Below, one piece after another: positions 1 to 9,890 of a stretch of 64,000 bases of DNA. The DNA is from Microbacterium sp. (GTDB lineage: Bacteria > Actinomycetota > Actinomycetes > Actinomycetales > Microbacteriaceae), in the NCBI GenBank assembly GCA_029239635.1, contig JARBUN010000014.1, positions 1-64,000 on the forward strand, written 5' to 3'. Below the pieces are notes generated by a model. It saw only the letters and a list, made by a program, of their open reading frames with translations, was not told the origin of the DNA and searched no databases. A program made the position numbers and the translations under genes. The first letter of the stretch is position 1, and each line of letters opens with the position of its first letter.

Positions 1-593
<593 letters not shown>

Positions 594-766
594 GGAGCAT
601 CTCCATCTGTCGGGTGCGGCGCCCGTGCGGACACCGGCCTGCGAACAGGCATACATCGCCCATGTTATCCGTGTTACCCGTTCGTGACCTGCGAGGCCGC
701 CAGAAGCTCTCCCGCCCGCAGCGAACATACGGCTCCCTCCTCGATCCCGCGGCCTAGGATCATGCC

Positions 767-1966
767 ATGGCCGGTTTCTGGGGCAGACGAAAGCGCGAAG
801 AACAGGATGCCGCGGACGCCGATCTGGCGCGACGGGCGGAGCTGGCGATCGTCGCGGCGGACGAGCGTGTGCGACTCACCTCCAACCACGACGAGATCCC
901 CGACACCTCGGAGGAGCTGCGGACGCGCAACGCGCGCATCATCCAGCTGTCGAAGTGGGCCGAGGACCTGCTCGAAGAGCGCACGCTGGTCCTGCAGCCC
1001 AAGATCGACGCGGTGCGCCGCGCTCCCGAGATCCTCACGCGGGTGCGGGCGGATCGCGAGCGTCTGGCCGAACGCGTTCCGCACGCGCGCGAGGTGGTCG
1101 AACGGCTCGCCCACCGCTACAACGACACGGCGCTGCAGCAGATCGGCGGAAACCCCGACGAGATCGATCAACTGCTGGACTTCGCCGTGCACACGGCAGG
1201 CGTCTCCGAGCGCCGGCGCGAGGCGGGCCAGCGCGAGCAGGCCTCCGTCGCCCTCGAGGCCGCGACCGAGGCCGTCCGCCGCGCCGAATCGCTCCTCGAC
1301 GCGGTCGACACCTTCGAGATCGAAGCCCTCCGCGCCGAATCCACCCTCGCGGCCGTCATCGACGACTCCCGCGGCGACCTGGCCGAGGCACGACGCGGAC
1401 CGATGACGCCGATCGTCACGCAGGCGATGGCGAACCTCGAGCGCGCCCTCGCCTCCCTTCCCCCGGCCGGCTCACGGACCGACCCGTTCAGTTCGCTCTC
1501 GGCACTGCGACAGGCCAACGCCGAACTCGACCTCGCCCGGGAGAGGGCGGCTCGCCCCGTCCCCTCGCAGGAACAGGTCGAACACGCGATCGACGACGCC
1601 GACCGCCAGCTCGCGGTCGCCCGCGGGCTCATCACGGGGCATCGCGGCTGGATCGGCGCCGACGCGCGCACCCGGTTCGTCGAGGCCGAACGTCTGCGCG
1701 CCGGCCTCCCCCTCGGCCCCGTGGCCGAGGACGACCGGGAGACGGTGCTGGCCACCGCCCGCCGCACGGGAGCTCTCGCCGCCGAAGCCCTGCAGATCGC
1801 TCAGCGCGACATCGAGCAGTCGCGCCCCTCCGACTGGGGCGACGGCGGCGGCGGCGGTTGGGGAGGCGGCTACGGTCGCGGTGGCGGCGGAGGCGGCAAC
1901 ATGGTCGGTGGCATGCTCGGCGGACTCGTGATCGGATCCCTCCTCGGCGACATCTTCGACGGCTGA
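767..1966 (+). CDS. Coiled-coil protein with Gly-rich C-terminus, resembling the C-terminal part of TPM-domain proteins
   Basis: 399-aa ORF, long helical/charged region, ends [34 protein letters not shown]. Confidence 0.75.
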   Translation: MAGFWGRRKREEQDAADADLARRAELAIVAADERVRLTSNHDEIPDTSEELRTRNARIIQLSKWAEDLLEERTLVLQPKIDAVRRAPEILTRVRADRERLAERVPHAREVVERLAHRYNDTALQQIGGNPDEIDQLLDFAVHTAGVSERRREAGQREQASVALEAATEAVRRAESLLDAVDTFEIEALRAESTLAAVIDDSRGDLAEARRGPMTPIVTQAMANLERALASLPPAGSRTDPFSSLSALRQANAELDLARERAARPVPSQEQVEHAIDDADRQLAVARGLITGHRGWIGADARTRFVEAERLRAGLPLGPVAEDDRETVLATARRTGALAAEALQIAQRDIEQSRPSDWGDGGGGGWGGGYGRGGGGGGNMVGGMLGGLVIGSLLGDIFDG

Positions 1967-1982
1967 GCCCGTCGGCACGCAG

Positions 1983-2020
1983 GAAGGGAGCCCCCGGCCA
2001 CGTGGCCGGGGGCTCCCTTC
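1983..2020. terminator. Perfect 38-bp palindrome, likely bidirectional terminator between convergent genes
   Basis: GAAGGGAGCCCCCGGCCAC/GTGGCCGGGGGCTCCCTTC, no mismatches, between + ORF ending 1966 and - ORF ending 2031. Confidence 0.85.
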
Positions 2021-2030
2021 TCGAGATGCG

Positions 2031-2669
2031 TCAGGACGCGACGGCCTGCGGCGGCGCCTGCGTCGACAGCGCGATCACGCCGTAATCCCAGCCCTTGCGG
2101 CGGTACACGACGCTCGGGTGATCGGTGCGCGCATCGATGAAGAGGAAGAAGTCGTGTCCGACGAGCTCCATGCGGTCGACGGCCTCTTCGGCGGTCATCC
2201 ACTCGGCACCGAACTCCTTCTCGCGGATGACGACCGGCGAGTAGTCCTCCTCGTCCGCCGACTCGTTCTGCACGGGGACTTCGCCCGTGGCGACGGCACG
2301 CAGGACATCGACGGATGCCGGCTGCACGTCGATCCCGGAAAGCTCGCCGGTACCCTTCTCGAACTTCGCCCCGCGGGGGTGGTTGCGAGCGTCGATGCGC
2401 TTGTCCTTGGCCCGGCGGATCTGCTCCGAGATCTTGTCGACCGCGAGGTCGAGGGCGGCGAACTTGTCGGCATCGGTCGCCTCCGCGCGCACGACCGGAC
2501 CCTTGCCGCCAAGAGTCAGCTCGACGGTGTCGTCCTCCATGCGCCCGTTGCGATACGAGCGGTGAGTGACCTTGACCTCGAGCGACTGCGCTCGAGGGGC
2601 CAGGTGCTCGATACGGCTCACCTTTTCTTCGACCACCGAGCGAAAACGGTCGGTGATACCGACTCCCAC
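2031..2669 (-). CDS. hpf: Ribosome hibernation promoting factor, long form
   Basis: GVGITDRFRSVVEEKVSRIEHLAPRAQSLEVKVTH... plus C-terminal dimerisation region (VVYRRKGWDYGVIAL); exact start uncertain. Confidence 0.9.
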   Translation of the reverse strand: MGVGITDRFRSVVEEKVSRIEHLAPRAQSLEVKVTHRSYRNGRMEDDTVELTLGGKGPVVRAEATDADKFAALDLAVDKISEQIRRAKDKRIDARNHPRGAKFEKGTGELSGIDVQPASVDVLRAVATGEVPVQNESADEEDYSPVVIREKEFGAEWMTAEEAVDRMELVGHDFFLFIDARTDHPSVVYRRKGWDYGVIALSTQAPPQAVAS

Positions 2670-2740
2670 GCCGACGATGCTGGTCGCTAGTGGGGCGACC
2701 CTCTCGTGTCACGCCCTCATCACCTTTTCGTCACCCGTCC

Positions 2741-3415
2741 TTATCTTTCGTATGATCCCGCTCCGCGGCCCCGGCGACGGGGCGTATGGGCCAGCGTCAC
2801 CGCGATCACCCGGCCCGCGCCCGCGGCGCGCAGCGCTCGGGCCGCGTCATCCAACGTGGCCCCGGTGGTGACGACATCGTCGACGAGCACGACGTCTCGG
2901 CCGCGAACCGGTCGCGAGAGGAACACGCCGCCGACATTGACCCGTCGGGCAGCGCGATCCAGCCCGCGCTGGTCGCGGGGCGTTCGCACGGACCGCAGCA
3001 ACGGCACCGGCGTCCACCCGCTCCGCCGCGCGAGGAGATCGACGGGGCGATAGCCGCGGCGCCGGTACGCGGCGCGCGAGGACGGCACGGTCGTCACCAC
3101 CGCACCGCCTTCCGTCACCTCGGCGAGGACCGACCCGAGCGCCGGCGCGAGAGCGCGGGCGAGGGACGTGCGCCCCTCCTCCTTCAGGGCACGGAGAACC
3201 CGCGCGGGCACCCCGGAGAACTCCATCGCGCTGGTCACCGCCAACCCCGCCTCGGTACGACGGCGGTGCGGGGCCGCGACCAGGGCCGCGCGGCATCCGG
3301 AACACAGCCCGACATCGAGAAGCCCGCACCCCGCGCAGGCGATCGGCATCCAGAACGTCAGGGCCTCGTGCAGGGCGGCGACGACCGTCTTCGTGAGCGA
3401 CGTGCGGGACGACAT
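2741..3415 (-). CDS. ComF family phosphoribosyltransferase
   Basis: CAGCGLLDVGLCSGCR Zn motif and PRPP-type motif VVLVDDVVTTGATLDDAARAL. Confidence 0.9.
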   Translation of the reverse strand: MSSRTSLTKTVVAALHEALTFWMPIACAGCGLLDVGLCSGCRAALVAAPHRRRTEAGLAVTSAMEFSGVPARVLRALKEEGRTSLARALAPALGSVLAEVTEGGAVVTTVPSSRAAYRRRGYRPVDLLARRSGWTPVPLLRSVRTPRDQRGLDRAARRVNVGGVFLSRPVRGRDVVLVDDVVTTGATLDDAARALRAAGAGRVIAVTLAHTPRRRGRGAGSYER

Positions 3416-3511
3416 GCGCCCATGCTCATCGATCGAGGGCGTGCGCGAGGCCGCCGTTCCTCGATCCGTGGAGACCTTGTCAGGTCTCCTCCGTGGGGAG
3501 GAACGGCAGGG

Positions 3512-5170
3512 TCAGGAGGTAGTCCCCTGCTGCGCCGCGAGCACGCGGATGTCGTCGGCCACGAGCGTCCACGAGCTGCCCCGTCGGCTGAACAAGCGCC
3601 CGGTGTCGTCGAGCACCCGCACGCTCGTGCTTCCGCCCGCGACGGTGCGCGCGCCGTCGGGGGCGGCTCCGGTCGTGCCGCGACCGCCGACGCCGAGCTC
3701 GCCCAGGTGGCTGACACCCGCGTCGACGGTGAGGATGCCGAGGGTCGCGTCGTCGAGCCAGGCCAGATCGAAGGCGCCCGACTCGGTGAACGACAGCACG
3801 TGGGGCGGGCCGAGGTTGATCTCGCTCGCGGCGCGTTGGACGCTGGCGAGCCACACCTCGCGAACGCCCGCCACGGTGACGATCGCCGCCACGCGCGTGC
3901 CGTCGCGGGAGATCTGGAACGCGGTGATCTCCGAGGCGTCCGGCCACGCGTTGCCGATCTCGGCGGGAACGCCTTCGGGGGTGAAGGCCCGCAGCTGCGA
4001 GGGCGACGACGACGGCACGCTCCAGATGAGTCCCGAAGAGTCGATCGAGGGAGCGATGAGGCCGGGCCGGTCGTCGAGGAGGAACGTGCGACCGTCCGCG
4101 AGGGCGCTCGCCACCGTGCCCTGCGCGGTGCGGACCGCGGCGAGGCTCCGGTCGGCCTCGAGCTCGACCGACTGCGGGCCGAGCGACTCGACGGCGTCGG
4201 AGAGGCCCGGGATCGTGGTGACCTGATCGCCCGAGAGGATGCCGAACGTTCCGTCCGCGGTCATGACGGCGGGCGGCGGGTCGACGCGCGTGACGCGCAC
4301 CGGGACCTCCTCGGCCGCGATGGGCGTGCCCTCGACCGTCATCTGCACCTGACTGATGCCGGCCGTCGACAGGCTGCGCGTCAGCTGCGTCTGCATCCGG
4401 TTCAGCGTGGTGCTGTCCAGGCTCAGCGCCGTCCGCGGCAGTTGCACCTGCGCGACGCCGCCGGACGACAGGGTCACCGAACGCCCGACGAGAGAGAGGT
4501 CCTCGGGGAAGGCGCTCTTCACCGCTCCTTCGAGCCAGGCGCTCGGTTGGCCGTCGACGAGTGCCGTCGCGACGCGACTGGCCACGAGAGGTCGAGGGAA
4601 CCAGCGCACATCCGGGACGATGAACGTCCACGTCGGATCGAAGTACGCGACGGATGCCGACTGGTAGACCGTGGGGAAGACCTCCTCGTACAGCACGACA
4701 CCGTCGGGCGCCGCGCTGATGCGCCACTGGTCGTCGACCTTCGTCAGCGAGTAGCCCAGCGACTCCGTCGTGCCCTCCACGCTCGGCGAGTAGGCCCCGT
4801 TCGCGTCGACGCCCGCGACCGTCGACAGCGACACGGTGACGGTGGCGCCGTCCGACGACGCGGCGGCGCGACGGTCGGCCAGGCGGTCGATGGTGACGCG
4901 TGCGCGGGGGTCCCACTGCGTGCCGGGCGCGAGGAACAGCTTCGCCGTCGCCCAGTCGTCGGCGGGACCGGAGCCCGCGCGGAGGAAGCCCTCGACGATC
5001 TCCGCCGGCGAGGCGTCGTCCTGCGGTCCGTCGGGGACGAACGCGAACGTCTGGGTGTCATCGGTCTGCGGACCCCGGCCGGGGTTGACGTATCCCGCGG
5101 TGGGCAGGCCCGTGCACGCCGACAGCACGAGCACCAGCGTCAGGCTCAGCAGGGAAAGGGCGCGCCTCAT
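3512..5170 (-). CDS. lpqB: Lipoprotein LpqB
   Basis: Lipobox LVLSACTG, GerMN-like region, directly downstream of mtrB. Confidence 0.88.
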   Translation of the reverse strand: MRRALSLLSLTLVLVLSACTGLPTAGYVNPGRGPQTDDTQTFAFVPDGPQDDASPAEIVEGFLRAGSGPADDWATAKLFLAPGTQWDPRARVTIDRLADRRAAASSDGATVTVSLSTVAGVDANGAYSPSVEGTTESLGYSLTKVDDQWRISAAPDGVVLYEEVFPTVYQSASVAYFDPTWTFIVPDVRWFPRPLVASRVATALVDGQPSAWLEGAVKSAFPEDLSLVGRSVTLSSGGVAQVQLPRTALSLDSTTLNRMQTQLTRSLSTAGISQVQMTVEGTPIAAEEVPVRVTRVDPPPAVMTADGTFGILSGDQVTTIPGLSDAVESLGPQSVELEADRSLAAVRTAQGTVASALADGRTFLLDDRPGLIAPSIDSSGLIWSVPSSSPSQLRAFTPEGVPAEIGNAWPDASEITAFQISRDGTRVAAIVTVAGVREVWLASVQRAASEINLGPPHVLSFTESGAFDLAWLDDATLGILTVDAGVSHLGELGVGGRGTTGAAPDGARTVAGGSTSVRVLDDTGRLFSRRGSSWTLVADDIRVLAAQQGTTS

Positions 5171-6855
5171 GTCGTCCCCCGTGTCGTGGTGCGACCGAGC
5201 GAGATCGGCTGGGTGAGACCGAGCGCCTCGAGAGTGCCGCCCTGTTCATCGTCGGGGACGAGGGGAAGAGGAGAGCTCCCGAGCGGCCGCCCGTCGCGCG
5301 GCAGAGTGAGCACGAAGTTGGAGCCGTGCCCGGGTTCGGACCACACCGCCAGGGTGCCGCCGTGCAGGCGGGCATCCCCGAGGGCGATCGACAGGCCGAG
5401 ACCCGTGCCGCCGATCGTCCGGACCCGCGAGGGGTCGGCGCGCCAGAACCGGTCGAACACGCGGTCGACGTCTTCGGCGCGCATGCCCAGACCGAAATCG
5501 CGCACGCCGAGGGCGACGGCATCCCGATCGCTGTCGACGGACACGACGATCGGGCGCCCCTCCCCGTGCTCGATGGCGTTGCCGAGGAGGTTGCGCACGA
5601 TCCGACGGATGCGGCGGGCGTCCATGTCGACCGGGGTGTATCCGCCCGGAGCGACCAGACGCACGTCGGTGCCGTGCTTCTCGGCGAGCTGCTCCATCGA
5701 GGCGATCACGTCTTCGGCGAGAGAGGCGAGGCTCGTCGGCTCGAGCTCGAGCTGCACGGATCCCGCGTCGTAGCGGCTGATCTCGAGAAGATCGGTGAGG
5801 AGGACCTCGAAGCGCTGGACCTGCGCGTGCAGCAGTTCCGCGGCGCGGCCCGTGACGGGGTCGAACTCCTCGCGCTGGTCGTTGATCATGTCGGCCGCGA
5901 GCTTGATCGTGGTCAGGGGCGTGCGGAGTTCGTGCGAGACGTCCGAGACGAACCGCTGCTGCACGAGAGAGAGGTCGGCGAGCTCTTTGATCTGCGACTC
6001 GATGCTGTCGGCCATCGCGTTGAACGACCGGTTCAGCGTGGCGAGCTCGTCCTCTCCGCGGACCGGCAGCCGCACGCCCAGATCGCCCGCCGCGAACTTC
6101 GCGCTGGTCTCGGCGGCATCCGCGATCGGCGTCGTGACGGAGCGCAGCACGACCCAGGCGATGGCCCCGATCAGGACGACGAGGATCAGGCCGACCACCC
6201 ACAGAAGGACCTGGACGAACGACAGCGTCTGCGCCGCGCTCGCGAGGTCGTACCCCATGTAGAGCTCGTAGTAGTCCACCCCATCCTGGGCGGGGAAGCG
6301 CAGCTGATGACCGACCAGGATGCCGGGGACCTCGCGATCGTTCTCGGCGGGCAGCGCGACGGACTGCCACCACTGCAGGTCGGGGCTCGACTGCACCTGG
6401 GTGCGCAGCTCGGGGGTGACGAGGCGGGATTCGAAGGTCGGGGAGATGAAGGGCTGCGGCGCGAGAGGCGAGGGCGGACCGATGCGGTAGAGCGCGATGA
6501 GATCGCTCGAGGACTGCTGGGACAACCGCGTCGCGATGCCGTTCATGAGCGTCTGCGCGGCGGCCGGGTCGGTGGAGTCGACCGCGGCGTCGAGCGTGGC
6601 CTGCGCCGACGCGGTCGCGCGCTGCGCTTCGAGGAGGACCTGGTCCTTGCGCGCGGTGAACAGCTCGTTCTGGATGACGAGGGCCATCGCGAGACACGTC
6701 ACGAGGATGGTCGTCGCGGTCAGCGCGACGGTGATGACGATGGTGCGGAAGCGCAGCGAACGGCGCCACAGGGTGATGAGACGGTCGCGGGTCGCGCGCC
6801 AATCGCGCGTGTTCCAGCCTCGCGGCGACGCCAGAGTGCGCACCGCGCCCGTCAT
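5167..6855 (-). CDS. mtrB: Sensor histidine kinase MtrB
   Basis: HAMP, H-box SHELRTPLTTIKL, N-box NLLGNAIEHG, G-box GGTGLGLSIA; between mtrA and lpqB. Confidence 0.92.
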   Translation of the reverse strand: MTGAVRTLASPRGWNTRDWRATRDRLITLWRRSLRFRTIVITVALTATTILVTCLAMALVIQNELFTARKDQVLLEAQRATASAQATLDAAVDSTDPAAAQTLMNGIATRLSQQSSSDLIALYRIGPPSPLAPQPFISPTFESRLVTPELRTQVQSSPDLQWWQSVALPAENDREVPGILVGHQLRFPAQDGVDYYELYMGYDLASAAQTLSFVQVLLWVVGLILVVLIGAIAWVVLRSVTTPIADAAETSAKFAAGDLGVRLPVRGEDELATLNRSFNAMADSIESQIKELADLSLVQQRFVSDVSHELRTPLTTIKLAADMINDQREEFDPVTGRAAELLHAQVQRFEVLLTDLLEISRYDAGSVQLELEPTSLASLAEDVIASMEQLAEKHGTDVRLVAPGGYTPVDMDARRIRRIVRNLLGNAIEHGEGRPIVVSVDSDRDAVALGVRDFGLGMRAEDVDRVFDRFWRADPSRVRTIGGTGLGLSIALGDARLHGGTLAVWSEPGHGSNFVLTLPRDGRPLGSSPLPLVPDDEQGGTLEALGLTQPISLGRTTTRGTT

Positions 6856-6862
6856 GACGGCC

Positions 6863-7543
6863 TCAAGCCACCGCGCCGGCCCGATAGCCCACACCGCGCA
6901 CGGTGGTGACGATGCGGGGATTGTCGGGATCGGCCTCGATCTTGGCCCGGAGCCGTTGGACGTGCACGTTCACCAGACGCGTGTCCGCCTTGTAGTGGTA
7001 GCCCCAGACCTGCTCGAGCAGCATCTCGCGAGAGAACACCTGCTGCGGCTTCTCGGCGAGGGCGACGAGGAGCTCGAACTCGAGGGGCGTGAGCGCGATG
7101 GGGCTGTCGCCCCGGCGCACCTCGTGCGCGGCCACGTCTACCACGAGGTCGCCGATGCGCAGCGTCTCGTCGACGGGTGCCTGCACGGGACGCAGGCGGG
7201 TACGGATACGGGCGACGAGCTCCTTCGGGTTGAAGGGCTTCATGATGTAGTCGTCGGCACCCGACTCGAGCCCCTTGACCACGTCGGCGGTGTCGGTGCG
7301 GGCCGTGAGCATGATGATGGGGACGCCCGACTCGGCGCGCACGCGGGTGCAGATCTCGATGCCGTCGACGCCGGGCAGCATGAGGTCGAGCAGGATCAGA
7401 TCGGGCCGCTCGGTGCGCCAGGCCTCGACGGCCTGTGCGCCGTCGGCGCAGAAGACCGTGTCGAATCCTTCCGTGCGCAGCACGATGCCGATCATCTCGG
7501 CCAGTGCGGTGTCGTCGTCGACAACCAGGATCCGTGAAGTCAT
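6863..7543 (-). CDS. mtrA: Response regulator MtrA
   Basis: MTSRILVVDDDTALAEMIGIVLRTEGF..., OmpR-type winged-helix DNA-binding domain; start trimmed from longer ORF. Confidence 0.92.
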   Translation of the reverse strand: MTSRILVVDDDTALAEMIGIVLRTEGFDTVFCADGAQAVEAWRTERPDLILLDLMLPGVDGIEICTRVRAESGVPIIMLTARTDTADVVKGLESGADDYIMKPFNPKELVARIRTRLRPVQAPVDETLRIGDLVVDVAAHEVRRGDSPIALTPLEFELLVALAEKPQQVFSREMLLEQVWGYHYKADTRLVNVHVQRLRAKIEADPDNPRIVTTVRGVGYRAGAVA

Positions 7544-7677
7544 CGGGTGTACGTCTTCCGTCTCGAAACCCGCTCGGGGACGGGCCATGGCACCCCGGGT
7601 GAGGGAGCAATCCCTCTGAGAGTAGTCGACATGCCCGCGAAGGGGCCGAGCGCTGCCCGGGTGTCCGCCGGACAGCC

Positions 7678-7716
7678 GTGTCACAGCTCTCCTTCCGTGT
7701 CGGAGGTCTGTGACAC
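7678..7716. promoter_or_regulatory. Inverted repeat GTGTCACAG-N21-CTGTGACAC between divergent mtrA and the downstream + operon
   Basis: Perfect 9-bp arms at 7678-7686 and 7708-7716 in the divergent intergenic region. Confidence 0.55.
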
Positions 7717-7752
7717 GATGAAGGCACTGCCGACCACCGAGGAGGCGTCATC

Positions 7753-9222
7753 GTGACCGCGTACCCCGCCTGGACCCCCGCGTCGCGCCCGGGCATCGTG
7801 CCGCTGCATCCGTACGGATTCGGGACGATCCTGACCAGGTCGTTCACGGCCCTGCGCCACAACCCGCGCGTCTTGCTGGGCTTCGCCCTCGTGGTGCAGA
7901 CCGTCGCCTATGTGATCCTCAGCGCCGCCGTCGCGGCGGCGGCCATCGCCAGCTTCTCCCGGCTCGACACCCTCCGGGAGGGCACCGACGACTTCAACGC
8001 CGTCCTGGCCGGATCGATCGCGCTCACCGCCATCGTCGCCCTCGTGCTGGGGGTGGCCGCGAGCGGACTGAGCGTCCTCGTGCAAGGGGTCGTCGTCGCC
8101 GAGGTGGCGCACGCGGTCGTCGCCGAGAAGCCGACGTTGAAAGTGATCTGGCGGCGGGTGCGACCCGTCTTCTGGCGCCTGATCGGATACGCCGCCCTGA
8201 CCTTCGCCGCGGTGCTCGTCGTGCTCGCGGTTCTGGCCGGCATCGTGGTCGCGATCTCCTTCGCACTGCTGCCGGTGGGCATCCTCGTGGGGATTCTGCT
8301 CGCCCTCGCCTGCATCCCGCTCTACCTGTGGCTCGCGACCAAGCTCTTCCTCGTCCCGTCCGTCATCATCCTCGAGGGCACGGGGATCCGAGCGGGCATC
8401 GCGCGCTCCTGGCGGCTCACCCGCGGACGGTTCTGGTCGACGCTCGGTGTTCTCGTGGTCATCTCCGTCGCGTTCAGCGTCGTCGCCCAGATCATCTCGT
8501 TCCCGCTCAGCATGGGGGCGAGCTTCTTGTCGACCCTCATCGCCCCCACCGGCAGCCCCGAACCGGGTGCGATCGCGGGCTTCATCGTGGTGCAGTTGAT
8601 CGGGCAGGCCGGCATCCTGCTCGTCCAGTGCATCGCCCTCGTGGTGCAGTCCACGTCGGCCGTCCTGGTCTACGTCGACGCCCGCATGCGCGTCGAGGGA
8701 CTCGACCAAGACCTCGCGTCGTACGTCGACGCGCGCGACTCCGGCGTCGACGACCTTCCCGATCCATATCTCGTGGGCATCGGTCGCACCGTCGCCCCCG
8801 TTCAGCAGTGGGGCGTGCCGGGAGCGCCGGCGGGATGGGGTCCGCCGAGCGCGCCGCCGTATGGCGCGGCGCCGACCGGCCAGCCCTACGGCGCGGCGCC
8901 GACCGGCCAGCCCTACGGCGCGGCACCGACTGCTCCCCCTTACGGCGCGGCGCCGACCGGCCAGCCCTACGGAACCCCGCCCGCCGGGCAGCCGTACGGC
9001 GCGGCACCGACCGCCGCGGCTCCGTACGGGGCTGCGCCGCCTCCGCCCCCGGCCCCGACGCTGCAGGCACCGATGGCACCGGCACCGATGCCGCCGGCCG
9101 ACGAGCACGCGGGCGGCTCGGTGCCGAGTGCAGACACGACCGACGGGGATGCGCCGCACCCGGCCGCCCCGCCCTCGACGACCACGTGGACGGCGCCCGG
9201 AGCCCGGGCCGACGACGCATGA
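7753..9222 (+). CDS. Multi-pass membrane protein, GDPD membrane-domain-like, Pro/Gly/Ala-rich repeat C-terminus
   Basis: Multiple TM segments, then repeated PYGAAPTGQ. Confidence 0.82.
   Translation: MTAYPAWTPASRPGIVPLHPYGFGTILTRSFTALRHNPRVLLGFALVVQTVAYVILSAAVAAAAIASFSRLDTLREGTDDFNAVLAGSIALTAIVALVLGVAASGLSVLVQGVVVAEVAHAVVAEKPTLKVIWRRVRPVFWRLIGYAALTFAAVLVVLAVLAGIVVAISFALLPVGILVGILLALACIPLYLWLATKLFLVPSVIILEGTGIRAGIARSWRLTRGRFWSTLGVLVVISVAFSVVAQIISFPLSMGASFLSTLIAPTGSPEPGAIAGFIVVQLIGQAGILLVQCIALVVQSTSAVLVYVDARMRVEGLDQDLASYVDARDSGVDDLPDPYLVGIGRTVAPVQQWGVPGAPAGWGPPSAPPYGAAPTGQPYGAAPTGQPYGAAPTAPPYGAAPTGQPYGTPPAGQPYGAAPTAAAPYGAAPPPPPAPTLQAPMAPAPMPPADEHAGGSVPSADTTDGDAPHPAAPPSTTTWTAPGARADDA
8859..9027 (+). 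repeat. In-frame imperfect tandem repeat, about 27 bp (PYGAAPTGQ)
   Basis: Repeated ccctacggcgcggcgccgaccggccag within the 7753-9222 CDS. Confidence 0.85.
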
Positions 9223-9890
9223 CCCCGCCGCTCGCGCTCGCCGCCTCGGCACTCACCGTCCTCCTCCCCGACGCCGACGAGGCGCGGGAGTGGGCCGAGC
9301 GCGAATTGTCCGACCCGGCCTACCAGGCCGCCGAGCCGACGCCCATCGACCGACTGGCGCGAGCCGTGGTCGACTTCTTCGGAGACCTGCTGAACAACTC
9401 TGCGAACGGCGATTGGGGTCCGCCGGCGCTGATCGTGCTCGCGCTCATCGTGGTGGCCGGGATCGTGATCGGCATCCTGATCTGGGGCCGCCCACGGGCG
9501 ATCGCCCGCGCGCAGCCCCCGGCGCGAGCGCTGTTCGACGACGACGACGGTCGCTCGGCCGAGGAGCTGCGCCGCGACGCCGCGGCGGCGGCCGCGCGCG
9601 GCGACTGGGACGCGGCGATCGTTCTCCGGTTCCGCGCCTTCGCGCGGGGCCTGACCGAACGCGGCCTCGTCGACCCGCCGCCGGGCGCCACCGTGCACAC
9701 CTTTGCGCGCGCGGCCGCAGCGGCGCTTCCCTCCCTGAGCGTCGGGCTCGACGAGGCGGCATCCATCTTCGACGACGTACGGTACCTCCGTCGACCGGGG
9801 ACCGAACAGCGTTACCGCGCGGTGGCCGACCTCGACGCCGACGCCGTCCGCACGCGCCCCGCGCCCGCTGCGCTGGCAGGGACCTCGTGA
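9219..9890 (+). CDS. DUF4129-like protein
   Basis: MTPPLALAASALTVLLPDADEAREWAERELSDPAYQAAEPTP..., single TM, overlaps previous gene by ATGA. Confidence 0.82.
   Translation: MTPPLALAASALTVLLPDADEAREWAERELSDPAYQAAEPTPIDRLARAVVDFFGDLLNNSANGDWGPPALIVLALIVVAGIVIGILIWGRPRAIARAQPPARALFDDDDGRSAEELRRDAAAAAARGDWDAAIVLRFRAFARGLTERGLVDPPPGATVHTFARAAAAALPSLSVGLDEAASIFDDVRYLRRPGTEQRYRAVADLDADAVRTRPAPAALAGTS

Noticed and set aside
2786-5773. 995-aa ORF on the plus strand
   Set aside because: Antisense to comF, lpqB and mtrB; low-complexity Arg-rich translation.
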